DNA of 64,000 bases, taken from assembly GCA_037042915.1 (NCBI GenBank), contig CM073194.1, positions 2,790,001 to 2,854,000 of the forward strand. Reading direction: 5' to 3'. Positions 40,817 through 51,103 of this stretch are shown here, one piece after another. The position numbers were made by a program, and so were the translations under genes. Each line of letters begins with the position of its first letter. Within the stretch, counting starts at the first letter, position 1. The stretch is from Auricularia sp. M13 (Eukaryota; Basidiomycota; Agaricomycetes; Auriculariales; Auriculariaceae). The notes beneath the pieces are model-generated. The model had not been told where the DNA came from. It worked only from the letters and a program-made list of their open reading frames with translations, and made no database searches.

Positions 40817-41602
40817 ATAGTTAATATAGTCGCTTATTTTTGCTCTATCCTGTGTGCATCGACCATCGCGTTAGTTGACCGAAGTCTGGGAGACAGGGAG
40901 GCATCTTGCGAAGGACCACACTGCAACTGAGTAGCAGGTGAATGAGTAGCACTCACCCAGCATTCCGAGTGAAAATGGGCCGTGTTTTTGATGTCAACGC
41001 TGCTGCGTGTTTGCGTTAGGTCGGGCTATGCAATATCGAGGTCAAAATGCACTCGAGTACTGCTTGAACATGCAGGCTCAACTCGGGTTGAGCTGCAGTG
41101 CTCGCACACTCACACAATCGTGATGACAATTAATCGAGAGTCTAATAGCTCAAGTGTGACTGTTGGGATACAAAATCCTCAATCCGTGTTATCCTGAAGT
41201 CATAGCATTGCACGATGCCGTGAAATGCAGGGCAGCATGAGCAACTTGGTGCTGTGGCACCCAGTGAATGCGTGCTTCGATTTTTATAAGAATTTAAAAT
41301 CGTATTCTCGGATCACAATATATTGCGCCCGACCGTTAGATTAATGCTATGTATGTTCAACCACCTGGAATGCAAGTGGTTGGTCGGCGAGAGGGTGCGG
41401 AAATAGCCGATCCGCTGGTTGACCTCGTTCCTCACCGCGCATCCGTACGCCGCTGCGGCGTCCACCCCTCAGAGGCACCTTATTGCGCGAGCACAGGGCT
41501 GGTACGTACCATCCGCACGCTTGCGCAACCTCGCTGACCCGATTATAGGCGTCTTGTGCTCAACGCTTTCATAGCGTGCTAAGGACATCCTGGGCTTATC
41601 AT
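40817..41602. other. KDZ internal spacer
   Basis: Intergenic part of the KDZ element between transposase and accessory genes; A/T-richer than the genes. No frame is convincing. Confidence 0.4.
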
Positions 41603-42744
41603 GGCCTTGACGGAGGGCTCCAAGGTGAGTCTAGCTCGATCTACTATATTATAGGGCTCACAGGCTGCGATACAGACAAAAAAAAAAACGGCCAGCGCGT
41701 TCTCATGCGGGCGAGCCGCCCGCCAACACCGCGGTCAGACCTGCTCCCAGGCCGCTGACTGCCCTACCCCCGCCCACCTCGGAGGAGTGGGAGCCAATCG
41801 TACCACGCGACCCGCGGGCACCTACAGGCAGCACGCCGGCACCTGCGTCGCACAATAGAGCGGCGACAGGCTCCACCGCTGCTCGCTCGGCCACAGAACC
41901 GACTGCAGCTCGTTCGAGCACCAGTCCCAGGCGCAGTGTGCGCTTTGAGGTGCCATCCGTTCAGGAAGTCCAGGCCGCGGCGGAACGCGGAGAATGTTTC
42001 CTTTGCAGTCTTCTTACGGACTGGCCGTGGATGACGCAGCACGATATCACGCGCTTCCACAGAGTGCACATGCACGACATGTACATGCTCGGCCCGCAGG
42101 AGCCTCTCGAACCCCCAGACTCCGAGGACGACGGCGACGACTCGAATGACTCTCAAGACGAGACGTCTGAAGCTGCCTCCACGCCGCCCGAAGCCGCCTC
42201 CACTCCACAGTCCAATTCCGGCCGCACGACGCACGCCTCGCGCGGCACGCAAGGCAACAAGCACGCGGGCATACATGCGGCCGCCCACGAGGCAACCACG
42301 CCGCCGTCACGCGCGGCTTCGACGTCTACGTCTTCGCGCGGCAAAAGCACCACCGAAGTCGCGACAAGCGCGCCTCGTGGCATTCTGCGCCGTGCTAAGA
42401 CGACCGCCGTTCCAACCTGCAACGCGTGCCGCGCTATCAGCGCACCTGTGACGTACAGCGAACGCCGCGCCGAGCTCTACAGCGTGGCCAGGGCTATCGG
42501 CGCCTCGGTCCAGGATCAGCACCCCGACATCCATATGGGCCCCAACCTGCCCTCGACGCTGGCCCACCTGGCACTCGCGGAGAACGAGGAGCACGCACTC
42601 GTCCGCATTCTTAACGACCATGACGAGACAGACCTGTACGTAGCCCTGTGTGACTCAGGTTATTGTGTTCGGCATGCTGCAGAAGTTGTGACCTCCGTTT
42701 GTGAAGACCGTGACTTGGGCTATCCCATCATCCCCCTCCAATAA
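41603..42744 (+). CDS. KDZ accessory gene 1, unknown low-complexity protein
   Basis: A possible first exon MALTEGSK (41603-41626) ends at a gtgagt donor; the next exon starts after a ctcacag acceptor near 41662. The main frame passes a run of 11 A residues (41680-41690). The frame that continues to 42744 is one base out of phase with the first exon, so either the A run is miscounted or a different first exon is used. The body reads TALPPPTSEEWEPIVPRDPR, then SVRFEVPSVQEVQAAAERGE, CFLCSLLTDWPWM, an acidic serine/threonine-rich stretch, CNACRAISAPVTYSERRAEL, and NEEHALVRILNDHDETDLYV near the end. The two CxxC pairs could bind zinc. No known domain is recognised. The same orientation as the transposase suggests it travels as cargo. 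Confidence 0.5.
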
Positions 42745-42874
42745 ATTGCTTTCCATCCTGCAGACAGTATCCTTAGTATTGAAAGCTGAAATTAGGAATA
42801 ATTCTGAGTAAATTGCCCGTCCTGAGCGGGATGTTCGGAACTTTGTCCAAGTCCGACCAACCGTTTTCTTCTCA

Positions 42875-44492
42875 ACACCGTCACCGCCCGCCATGTTCTC
42901 AGTCAGGCGGGTGCCCTTCAAGCCCGTGAGGCGGCCGCCGACGGATCCGAACAAAAGCGGGCACAGGCCAGTCGTGGCCATGAGCTCGAGCAAGAGGTCG
43001 AGGACTTGGTCACCATGCTGGTCAACCGCTGCAACGAGCTCGCGACAAAGTATGGCAGGTCTGTTTTGTACATTTTCCAATTATATTTTGCCTTCACTGA
43101 CTCCTTGCAGGTCAAAGTCTTATATTCGAGCCAAGGTCTTCGGCGGCTCGAAGTCCAAGGCTTTCATCAACCGAAGGCGCGTGTCCACGACGGTGCGAAT
43201 ATGGGACGCCTACGTCCATGTACGCTCCAAGGAGTTCAATTCAGGTATGTAACGCAGCCCATGTGTTGGGATGAGCAACTTATTCTTTATTTTCAGACGA
43301 GGAAGTTGCGAAACGCGGCCGCCGATTGAAGCTGGCCGAAATCCGCGCCGCAATCCTCCTGGAAGAGCGCACCTGGCGGGACTTCTCAAAGGAGGAGCAG
43401 GACGGCTGGGTCAAGGCATACCGCGAGTACAAGGCTTCGCGGAACATCGAGAAGCGCGTCAACCTGAAGGCCGAGCAACAGGACGCGTCGACAACGTACC
43501 GGATGATAGGGCGCGAGGTTCGTGCATGCGCCCATGTTGCCCGCCCTCGCTATCAGACTGACGTCTTGCAGATGGAGGCGCTATCAATCCGCACGGGCAC
43601 GAAGTCCGTCTTCTTTTCGGTGCGCTCCGGTGAGACGCAACTCATCACCCCCTTCTACGTGTGCTCGCCCGATATTTTACAATTCTTCGCCATTGTTGTG
43701 GGCAAGACTCTCGATTGGATCATTGGCAAATTCGAGTTATGGGCCTTGGGCGGCATACAAGGTATGTTCTGCGTGCGCGCGCGCGCGCGCTCCCCTCGCA
43801 GCTTCCATCTTTGGCTCATTCATCTTCAGCCGTTCTTGGTATGGCGGGCGGTCAAAGGACGACATCAGGAATGATGTGCGCCGCCTGGTGCAAGTAGGAT
43901 ATCGTGCGTGGCCATTTCATGCGATGACCAGCTTACTGACATGTTGCGTTGCGCAGATTCAATTCTCGAGCGTCGTTACGCTGATCGTGCCGCCCCCCCG
44001 CAAGAAAAGATGAACTACAAGTCTTACGAGGACTCCGTCGTCAAGAAGCACGGGGTCCGGCTCGTCGGCTGGACCGCCAACGGAGGTGTCGTTGAGCAGC
44101 CGGGGAAGATCACCGGCATTGAGGAGATCCGCGAGCTCTACACGGCGCTCTTCACGCAGGCGTGCCACTGGGAACTAGTCCCGGACGACGAGTGGAACCC
44201 GGCGGACCATCGCCCGCAGAAGCGCAAAAAGCGGTCCGACGCCAACGTCCCGCGTGGCCCGCGCAACAAGAAGCAGAAGACGACCAACACCGACGCCGCG
44301 TCCACCAGCGCCAAGCCCGCTGCAACCGAGACTGCGGCAGCACGCAAAACACGGAGTGCGAAGAGCGGACCGGTCAGCAAGAAGCACGCTAAGAAGACCC
44401 CTCCGGAGGACAACGACGCCCCGTCGGACGACCCCGACGACGACGACGACGATGACGATTCGGACGACGACGGCACCGGAGATGAGGATTAG
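42875..44492 (+). CDS. KDZ accessory gene 2, HMG-box-like and basic/acidic tail
   Basis: Exons can be chained: 42875 to about 43057 (QEVEDLVTMLVNRCNELATK), 43112-43243 (SKSYIRAKVFGGSKSKAFIN, VRIWDAYVHVRSKEFNS), 43298-43518 (KLAEIRAAILLEERTWRDFS, EEQDGWVKAYREYK), 43573-43761 (SIRTGTKSVFFSVRSGETQL), then about 43830-43895 and 43957-44492. Introns are 46-54 nt with good ends in the first three. The WDAYV...K...W(K/R)xFSxEE arrangement resembles an HMG-box-like helical DNA-binding unit. The last exon has NYKSYEDSVVKKHGVRLVGW and HWELVPDDEW, a pattern I associate with accessory proteins of basidiomycete transposons, then a Lys-rich and a poly-Asp tail. The start was not fixed. The function may be DNA binding for transposition; this is inference. 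Confidence 0.6.
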
Positions 44493-44757
44493 TCAATAGG
44501 CTGCCCCCTGGTGTTACATGTGTCTTGCCATGTCTGTCGTGCTTGCAGCCCACTTGTCCGTCTGTCCCCAGTCAATGCATCACCTTGTCCTGCCCCTACT
44601 AGCTGGCAGTTCTTAAGTGTCTTAAGTGTCTTGAGTGACTAGTAAGCAAATGAAAGCAAAATGAGGATAGCAAGATACTAAATTCCTTGAGAGCTCACTG
44701 TACCTTGCAACATGACTGCAACAAGTAAAGGAACCTTGAGGCAAGGGCCAGCCCTTT
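44493..44757. other. KDZ internal spacer
   Basis: Short non-coding part between accessory gene 2 and the right inverted repeat, including a tandem cttaagtgtcttaagtgtcttgagtg near 44611-44637. Confidence 0.5.
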
Positions 44758-45134
44758 ATATTTTTTAAAAGACACCATTGAATTCAGAATATCAAGTTTC
44801 CTATGTACAATTTTTTTCCGGAGTGAAAATGCGAAGTTGGGAGGTCGTCGTCGTCGAGGACGGCAACGACGGCGACGACAGCGGTGCCAAACAGCGTGCC
44901 CGGTGGGGCCGGTGATGACGCCGGTGGCTGACACATGTTCCGGCGTCGGACACACCGGCCGTCACCTCCGACAGTCAGGCGCGCTACCAGCTGGCCCAGG
45001 ACCTCTCCCCGCCAGCTGGATTTATAGAGGAAATCCAGCTGGCTATGGGGAGAGCTCGAAATCGCTCTATGCATAGGCAGGATCTCACTCAGATCCTGCC
45101 TATACTTATAGAGTATTTAGGTAAGGTACAGGTG
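44758..45134 (-). repeat. KDZ right terminal inverted repeat (377 bp)
   Basis: Inverted copy of 36904-37280, ending ggtacaggtg at 45134; the same two hairpins are present in mirror order. Confidence 0.95.
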
Positions 45135-45142
45135 GTTCTAAC
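45135..45142 (+). repeat. 8-bp target-site duplication, right copy
   Basis: gttctaac directly after the KDZ right end, matching 36896-36903. Confidence 0.95.
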
Positions 45143-46573
45143 GCGCTGGACGTCACATTACCTATGCATCCGCAGACTCCTCGACCTTGAACGCGCGTTC
45201 AAGCAGCTGGTCCTTGATCAAGAGGCTGAGCTTGCCGTCGCCGCTGGGAAGGACTGGGAGGCTGTTGCGCGGGCACGACGTATCATCCGGGCGGTGAAAG
45301 CAGAGTCGTTCTGGGAAGCCCTGCACAGGTGAGCAGCCGCCAGCAATAACAATAATGAAACACTCACGCAGGTCTCAGCATTAAGCTGCACTTAGAGCCT
45401 CTTGCGATTGCTGCCAACGCGACTCAGAGTGACTGCGCCAGACTAGACGTTGTCCTAATTATGCTCGCCAACCTCTACCACTACTTTACATCGACACCCG
45501 GCCTCAATCAGCGCGCGGCAAAGGCGGTTATCGACAGCCTAGAGAAACGGTGGGCAAAGGTCGATCAGGATATATTCATCCTCGCCATCATCGTCAATCC
45601 CTACATACGCACCTCATGCTTCGCGTCGGGCAGCCCCTTCAGGATCAAGGGCTTCATCGTGCAGATGGCCGAAGCCGCGTTCACGAGGTTCTACGGCACT
45701 GCGCCCTGCAACGGCTTCCGTGTGCAGCTGCTCGAGTACATCGACCGGAGGGGTTCCTGGACGAACGACGCAATGAACCTGGAGGCCGAGAAGCAACGGG
45801 CAAAGTTGGCGGTGAGCAACATGGATTAAATACCCACTGACTGCGCACTCACATGACGATAGGGGGCAGAAGTCAACCTCATCAATCTCTGGCGCATGTG
45901 GACGCCGTACGATGATGGTGACGACCGTATGGTGATCCCAAACGACGGTGCAGCACAGCTCGCCCTCCTTGCGACCCGCATCCTCAGCATGGTGCCAAAT
46001 TCCGCCTCGGTGGAGCGCGTCTTCAGCGTCTTTGGCATCGTTCACAGCAAACACCGTAATCGACTGGCGAAGGCGAAGGTCCGAAAGACTGTCCAGGTCC
46101 GCATCAATACCCTCCGGCAGTTTGAAAAGCCCGGCGGGAGGAAGCACACCTTTGGGGAGATGGTTGCTGATTCCGATGATGAGGTCGGTGATGAGGCAGA
46201 CGGCGATGGAGACGCGCAGCAGGCAGATGCGGAGGCAGATAACGACCTTGCCCCAGAGTTCAACGACGCGTTAGGAACAGTTCAGGCCGAACAAGAGCAG
46301 GCAGAAGGCATCGACTTCGAGGCCCTCGCGGTTGAGATGATGGGCGCGGCAGAGGACGCGGAGAATGACACCGCTCCGGCACAGCGCCTCAGTGCCATCG
46401 ATGCCGATGCCCGCCTACTCAAGAACCTATTTAAGTACCCAAATGCGATGGAGAGCAGCACTGTTCAGTACAAGGTACTTACCCATTACTGGAGGACGGG
46501 ACAGCGCAACCTCCAGCGGGAGGTTGATCACCACGACGACGTGTACCTAGCATCTCGGCCAGCTTCCAGCTAG
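45135..46573 (+). pseudogene. hAT transposase, 3' part (to dimerisation domain)
   Basis: Begins at the second duplication copy with VLTRWTSHYLCIRRLLDLER; the RW motif is typical of the hAT core. Introns near 45329-45379, 45814-45863 link LHLEPLAIAANATQSDCARL, LANLYHYFTSTPGLNQRAAK, FILAIIVNPYIRTSC and LINLWRMWTPYDDGDDRM. The C-terminal hAT dimerisation segment is clear: MVPNSASVERVFSVFG followed by HSKHRNRLAKAKVRKTVQVR. An acidic tail follows, and the stop is at 46571-46573. The part is intact apart from the KDZ insertion upstream, so the hAT gene was probably functional until it was cut. Confidence 0.85.
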
Positions 46574-47232
46574 GATATCAAATTAGCAGTAGTTAGCTAG
46601 TTACTCTGCATAGCCAGAATAGATTACACTCACCTTGAGCCTTCTGTGCCATGCCTAGCTCGAACAGGACGGTGCAGCAAGCGAGGATGCAGGCACAACG
46701 CGGTGGTCCGGACGGAAGAGCAAGATCGGTTCCGGGCTCCGCTCCGTTCCGACTAACACTGGAACACGTCATAACAATTCTGTTATTTGTTCTAACATTG
46801 TTACACCGCCGCGGACCGAGCACAAGCTCAGCTTGAGAAATGATGCCAGATTGCCGGATGCGGGGATTCTGTGCGGAGCCTAGGTTTGCGCTCAAGCGTG
46901 AGTGATTTATGTGCTGCGGCAGCGGAACCGACTTGGCCGTTTTCCAACCTGGCTTCAGCGCCAGCTCAAGCTCAGCTTGAGCGTGCACCGCCACCGCCGG
47001 CCGGACCGCGCAGCGCATCAGCCGGGATCTCCTTGTTGATGCTCTTTGAATCTCCTGTTTTCCTTGCACAGAAGTGGACACAGAATGTGAATAAGGTAAA
47101 ATAAAATATATTTCAAGGTTACAAAAAAGTATCTATATAATATCAGGAAATGAAAGGGGTACTTGCCAAATGCTCCCCACAGAGGCCTGAGACCAGAGAC
47201 CAGAGACCAGAGACCAGAGACCAGAGACCACA

Positions 47233-47275
<43 letters not shown>

Positions 47276-48976
47276 CAGTGCAAGTACCAGAGCCAGACTC
47301 AAGTCCAAGAATCCCAGTGAAAGCTATGGTTGGAAGTTATTGTGAGCAGGTAAGTATTTTTAGCAAGTAAACCGAAATTCAGGAGAGTCCGGCTCTGATA
47401 AACGACGGACCGAGCATGGCGTTGACGACCCAGTGCGAGGCCGACCAGCCCATCACCTGCAGGTCCATAAGGTCGGGTCCGTGAGCTGCGAAGGTTTTGT
47501 TCAGAAGCTGGGCATGGTGGTCGGTCAGGCGGGGAAAAGAGCACACCGTGTCGTGGGATGTGCCATGACAACCGCAGCCAAGACAGAAGTGCCCTGTTGC
47601 AGCGATTGGCGGCTGCGCGGGCACGAGGCGGTAGCAGTAAAAGCGGAGGCGGCGTTGGTGGTAGCTCGGCGTGTTGGCGGGCGGCGGCGGCGGCAGCAGC
47701 GGCAGCCAGAGGTCGCAATTTGCAACGGCGACGGCGGCGACACGAGCGCGAGGACTTGGGGAAAAAGAGTGGGCCAGGGCGCAAACACGGCCAAATCAAC
47801 TCGCACGCGGCTGCGAACTGGACTTGACATTGTTGGGGACAGCTGTAATGCGGGCTGGACGACGGAGCCTGCGCGCTGCTTCGGCGGGATGAACGCAAGT
47901 TGCGCGTCGGTGGCGACTCAGGCAGAGCCTAGGTTCTCGCCGCAGCCGGGCCGGATTTGATGCACTCAAGCGGAGCGTGAGCTCAGCTTCGGTTCAACTT
48001 AAGATGGCCTTGCATGCTGTGCGAAAAATCATCCGACCAAGTTCAGCCTCGCATCAGTCTGCGGCCGTGTACAACTTGTTCTAACACTGTTTGTACACCA
48101 CTGTGCCTGGGGCTTCCAGATCTCCAGATCCACACGCGCTGGTGCTGGCACTGAATAGCTGTCCGGGCTCTGATGGCACGACGCGTCGCTGGCATCGCAT
48201 GGCAGCGGAGGACCGCGGTCGCTGGCGGACGGAGCGCGCACCCTCCGCTGGTCGCGCCCAGCGTGGCAGGCGACCCAGCGATGGAGCAAATGGAGGTTTG
48301 AGGGTAAGAGCTCTTTTGCACTCAGCTTAATTGCAGCGATTAAGTACTTTTCCAGCGCGTTGCGTCATGAAAGGATCTGCGCTCAGGACCGGCGTCTGGC
48401 GTCTAGCAAACCTTAGTCAGCGCATTCACACACCATCCGGCGATGATATCAATATGGTATCCACGACTAAATGGACTGCTTGAGATGGGGCTTGGCGCAT
48501 TTTATACCGTTCTGCGCCTGGTTATCTCTGTCACTGGCGGCTGAATTCTTGTTACAGTCATTGAAGGGCCTCCTCGGACTTCCGGAGCTCCAAGCTTTTG
48601 GACCGCGGAGGCCCATCATCCTGGTATCCATACGTCACTCCCCTCGCTGTGAGTCAACTCTGGAGACTCGTTGATGCACTGCTTCATGGGTAGGCACAAA
48701 GGTACAACTCTCTGAGCGGTTCGAACTTCACTGCCAGCATGGCACTCGTTGTGCTTTGCCATTGGGCTTGTGGCATTTCAACAGTTACGAAAGGCTCTCA
48801 TTGGCCAGCGAAACAACCCGTTGTTTAAGAGAACCCCTAGCGGTGCTCTGAGCCTCTGCTTCCTCCCCTGCCGGCGAATTGAAGTACAATGCATATCTGG
48901 CTTGTGCGTTGAATATGGCGGTGCCCATGCAACGCGCGTCCTCCTCAGACACGTTATCGATCCATCTTCTTCCAAC
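46574..48976. other. Long intergenic region with simple repeats
   Basis: Probably includes the hAT 3' terminus (words cataacaattctg and ttctaacattgttac near 46770-46800; a related ttgttctaacactg is at 48078). Self-complementary motifs gctcaagctcagcttgagc (46964-46982) and caagctcagcttg (46823-46835) recur. Frames such as 47299-47898 (minus) or 47433-47960 (plus) are low-complexity and unconvincing. Confidence 0.4.
47186..47290. repeat. Tandem repeat switching from 7-mer to 6-mer
   Basis: About six copies of gagacca (7 bp) change into about nine copies of gagcca (6 bp). A unit-length change inside one array suggests replication slippage after a single-base loss. Confidence 0.9.
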
Positions 48977-48984
48977 TATAAAAG
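48977..48984 (+). promoter_or_regulatory. TATA box upstream of 49072 gene
   Basis: tataaaag, 88 bases before the ATG at 49072 and preceding a pyrimidine-rich leader, a typical position for a fungal core promoter. Confidence 0.6.
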
Positions 48985-49071
48985 GGAGCTTGCGTTGGCC
49001 CGTCAATTGGCATTCGCACCAATCTCTCGCATTCCCGCTCCACGAGCCGCAGTTTCGTCAGCTCACATATC

Positions 49072-49827
49072 ATGTCAGCATTTGACCTAAATCAGCCGAC
49101 AGTAGCGCCTGCTGAGGCTCCAACCGTCGACGAGGGCACAATCTCTGATTCATCGGAGTCTTCTTCGTCGCCTCCTGCATCGGATATCACCGAGCAAGCC
49201 GCATCCAGACTTTTGCCTGAGGAGAAGGAAGCGTTTTGGGAGTTTCTCCAATGCCTCAGCGAGTCCCAAGATTCACAAGAGTTGTGGAAGAAAGTCATCA
49301 AGGATTTCAATTTAGAAGCGCTGCCGTCGCAGGTGAGAGCATCTCTGAGCAACCTGTTCGTATACAACATGCTCACCGCAACGCTGCAGCTTGATTTCCA
49401 TCTTTTCACAGATTACTGGATGAAGGAGGGACACTATTCCCTGGAAGAGGCAAGTGAATCTCACGCGACACTTACATGACGGAGAAAACTGATGATAGGC
49501 AACAAGGTGAAGGAGGCTGTTATATTTATGAGACCTCAGCAAAACGCCAAGGAGGTTCCCGGGGAATCCGTGAGTCGTGACGGGATGCAAGCTCGGCTCG
49601 CTGTCGAACAGCCCGCGACGTTCTGGATGGCGGTCCACCATGAAGGTGTTCGTCGCAACCCTCACACCTCTCTTTTTCCGGCGTTTCTGACATGGAAACA
49701 GAAAGGGACCTGGAAGTGCATCACATTTTCCCGCGAGAACAATCATGTGCGTTCAAGAACACTTTCAATCCCAATCCCTGGGAATTATTTCCCTTATGTC
49801 ATTAGGGTCAGCCCAGAGCTTAGCTAA
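49072..49827 (+). CDS. Unknown protein, 236 residues
   Basis: Two exons, 49072-49453 and 49499-49827, split by a 45-nt intron (gtgaat...gatgatag) in phase. It starts MSAFDLNQPTVAPAEAPTVD, then an acidic, serine-rich stretch (ISDSSESSSSPPASDITEQA). A helical part follows (LLPEEKEAFWEFLQCLSESQ, DSQELWKKVIKDFNLEALPS), then FHLFTDYWMKEGHYSLEE. The second exon is more globular: KVKEAVIFMRPQQNAKEVPG, PATFWMAVHHEGVRRNPHTS, FPAFLTWKQKGTWKCITFSR, ending GNYFPYVIRVSPELS. No signal peptide or membrane segment is present. I do not recognise the family. A TATA box 88 bases upstream, a good splice pair and protein-like composition support a real gene. A further intron after NNH (gtgcgt) is possible and would change the C-terminus. 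Confidence 0.6.
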
Positions 49828-50997
49828 GTGCCAATCTACTCTCATGGTCTTTTGGCAACTTTCTCGGCTCATTAGTCAGGAGGATGGATATGCATGGTCT
49901 CACATTGTACTTTGATTTTGTCCCCAGAGTAGCCAGTTCTCAAATGATATCTACGTATTGGTCTTCAATTGCGTGCGACAGCACCACGAGGGCAGGATTC
50001 CAGTATAGTACAGTACCTACCGTAATCTCCTTCTGTGGGGCATGTTGTGAGGCGTGCAGTCTAGCTGGCAGGAATTGTGCTTGAATGCTTTGTCAATGAG
50101 ATTCGTACACGCAAACAAAAAATGTAACATAATGAATAACGTTGGCTTCACTTCTCATCATGTTTCCCGATGGTGTAGAATGGTGAGGATTCTTTTGCAT
50201 GGTCCTGATGATTTTGAGCTAGCTAAAGTGATTATTTTCAAGTCTGATGCCCTGTAAACTCCGCGCTCCGCCTTTGCTCCCACCACCAGTGCAGAAGGAC
50301 TTCAACACCGGTTCATCTTCCCACCACCGCGTTCTCGGAATCAGAGCTGACTGTAGTCTACTTTAGAGCAACGTTTATACAGCAACACGCCCCGCGCCTC
50401 CTGAAAAGGGTCTCGGCGTATAAAAAGCTCCCAAGCGCGCGTTCAAGCAGCACCGTGTCTTCATTCCCTGACCAACCACGCTCGGATAGGTCCACCACAA
50501 ACGCGGTGATCTTCCCAGATCCTCGGGTGGCCAAATGTTTCGACAGCGAGAAGTAAAGGGCAAATCACTAGGAACAGATGTATCCATGGCAGTGCGGTCA
50601 CTGGTGTGTCGGGAAGGGAACCCCAGGCTGTTCTCTTGCTTGCTCGATCGCCCGACCACCTGTCAGCGCTCGAAACGATCTCGATCACGAGAATCCAACT
50701 GTCGATCTCTGTAACGTCCGAAAGCCTTTGTCGAAGGACGCGCAGGACTTGACCAATTGCTGAAACCTGGTAGAATCGGTCATTTGACGCTGTGTCCTCG
50801 AAGTTCGCTGCTGGTCTCATCCTCTGGACTCCGTCATCCCGATATCCTGCACCGCCCTGCGTCTTCTGGATGATTAGCTGCACGCCTTTACAGACAATCC
50901 GGCCGGCCGATCTGTCATTTCATTGCACTGCCATAGCATGGGCGGCGAGTTTGGGCAGGACAAAATGATCCATGCAAACTGCTGCGATAACACACGG
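49828..50997. other. Intergenic with a possible small gene
   Basis: A TATA-like gtataaaaag at 50418-50427 points right, and an ATG at 50535 opens 58 codons, but the protein looks random. On the minus strand a 140-codon frame (50461-50883, contains FLVICPLLLAVETFG) starts only from GTG. Neither is convincing. Confidence 0.3.
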
Positions 50998-51007
50998 TAT
51001 ATAAAAA
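50998..51007 (+). promoter_or_regulatory. TATA box of the sedolisin gene
   Basis: tatataaaaa, about 100 bases before the ATG at 51104, followed by a CT-rich leader. Confidence 0.65.
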
Positions 51008-51103
51008 GCACACGATCGTCCGCTTCGGATTCCTCGTCCTCTTTCATTGACCACCACCTCACCGTTCACGTTTCCTCTTCTCCTCTGCGCCCATTCTTTC
51101 ACG

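Larger units (their letters stand above)
36904..45134 (+). mobile_element. KDZ (Kyakuja-Dileera-Zisupton) DNA transposon, 8231 bp
   Basis: Ends are cacctgtacc and ggtacaggtg, with 377-bp terminal inverted repeats (36904-37280 and 44758-45134) and an 8-bp target duplication (gttctaac). It carries a KDZ transposase gene, two accessory genes and about 1 kb of spacer. Removing the element with one duplication copy restores the hAT frame exactly, so the boundaries are firm. Intact ends, long near-identical inverted repeats and open genes indicate a recent insertion. In basidiomycetes KDZ transposons are expanded and sometimes carry TET/JBP oxygenase genes; no such gene is present here. Confidence 0.92.
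35493..46573 (+). mobile_element. hAT-family DNA transposon, interrupted by a KDZ element
   Basis: Coding parts of one hAT transposase lie on both sides of the KDZ element. The true element ends lie outside the coding limits given here and were not resolved; short terminal inverted repeats and an 8-bp duplication would be expected for hAT. Confidence 0.7.
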
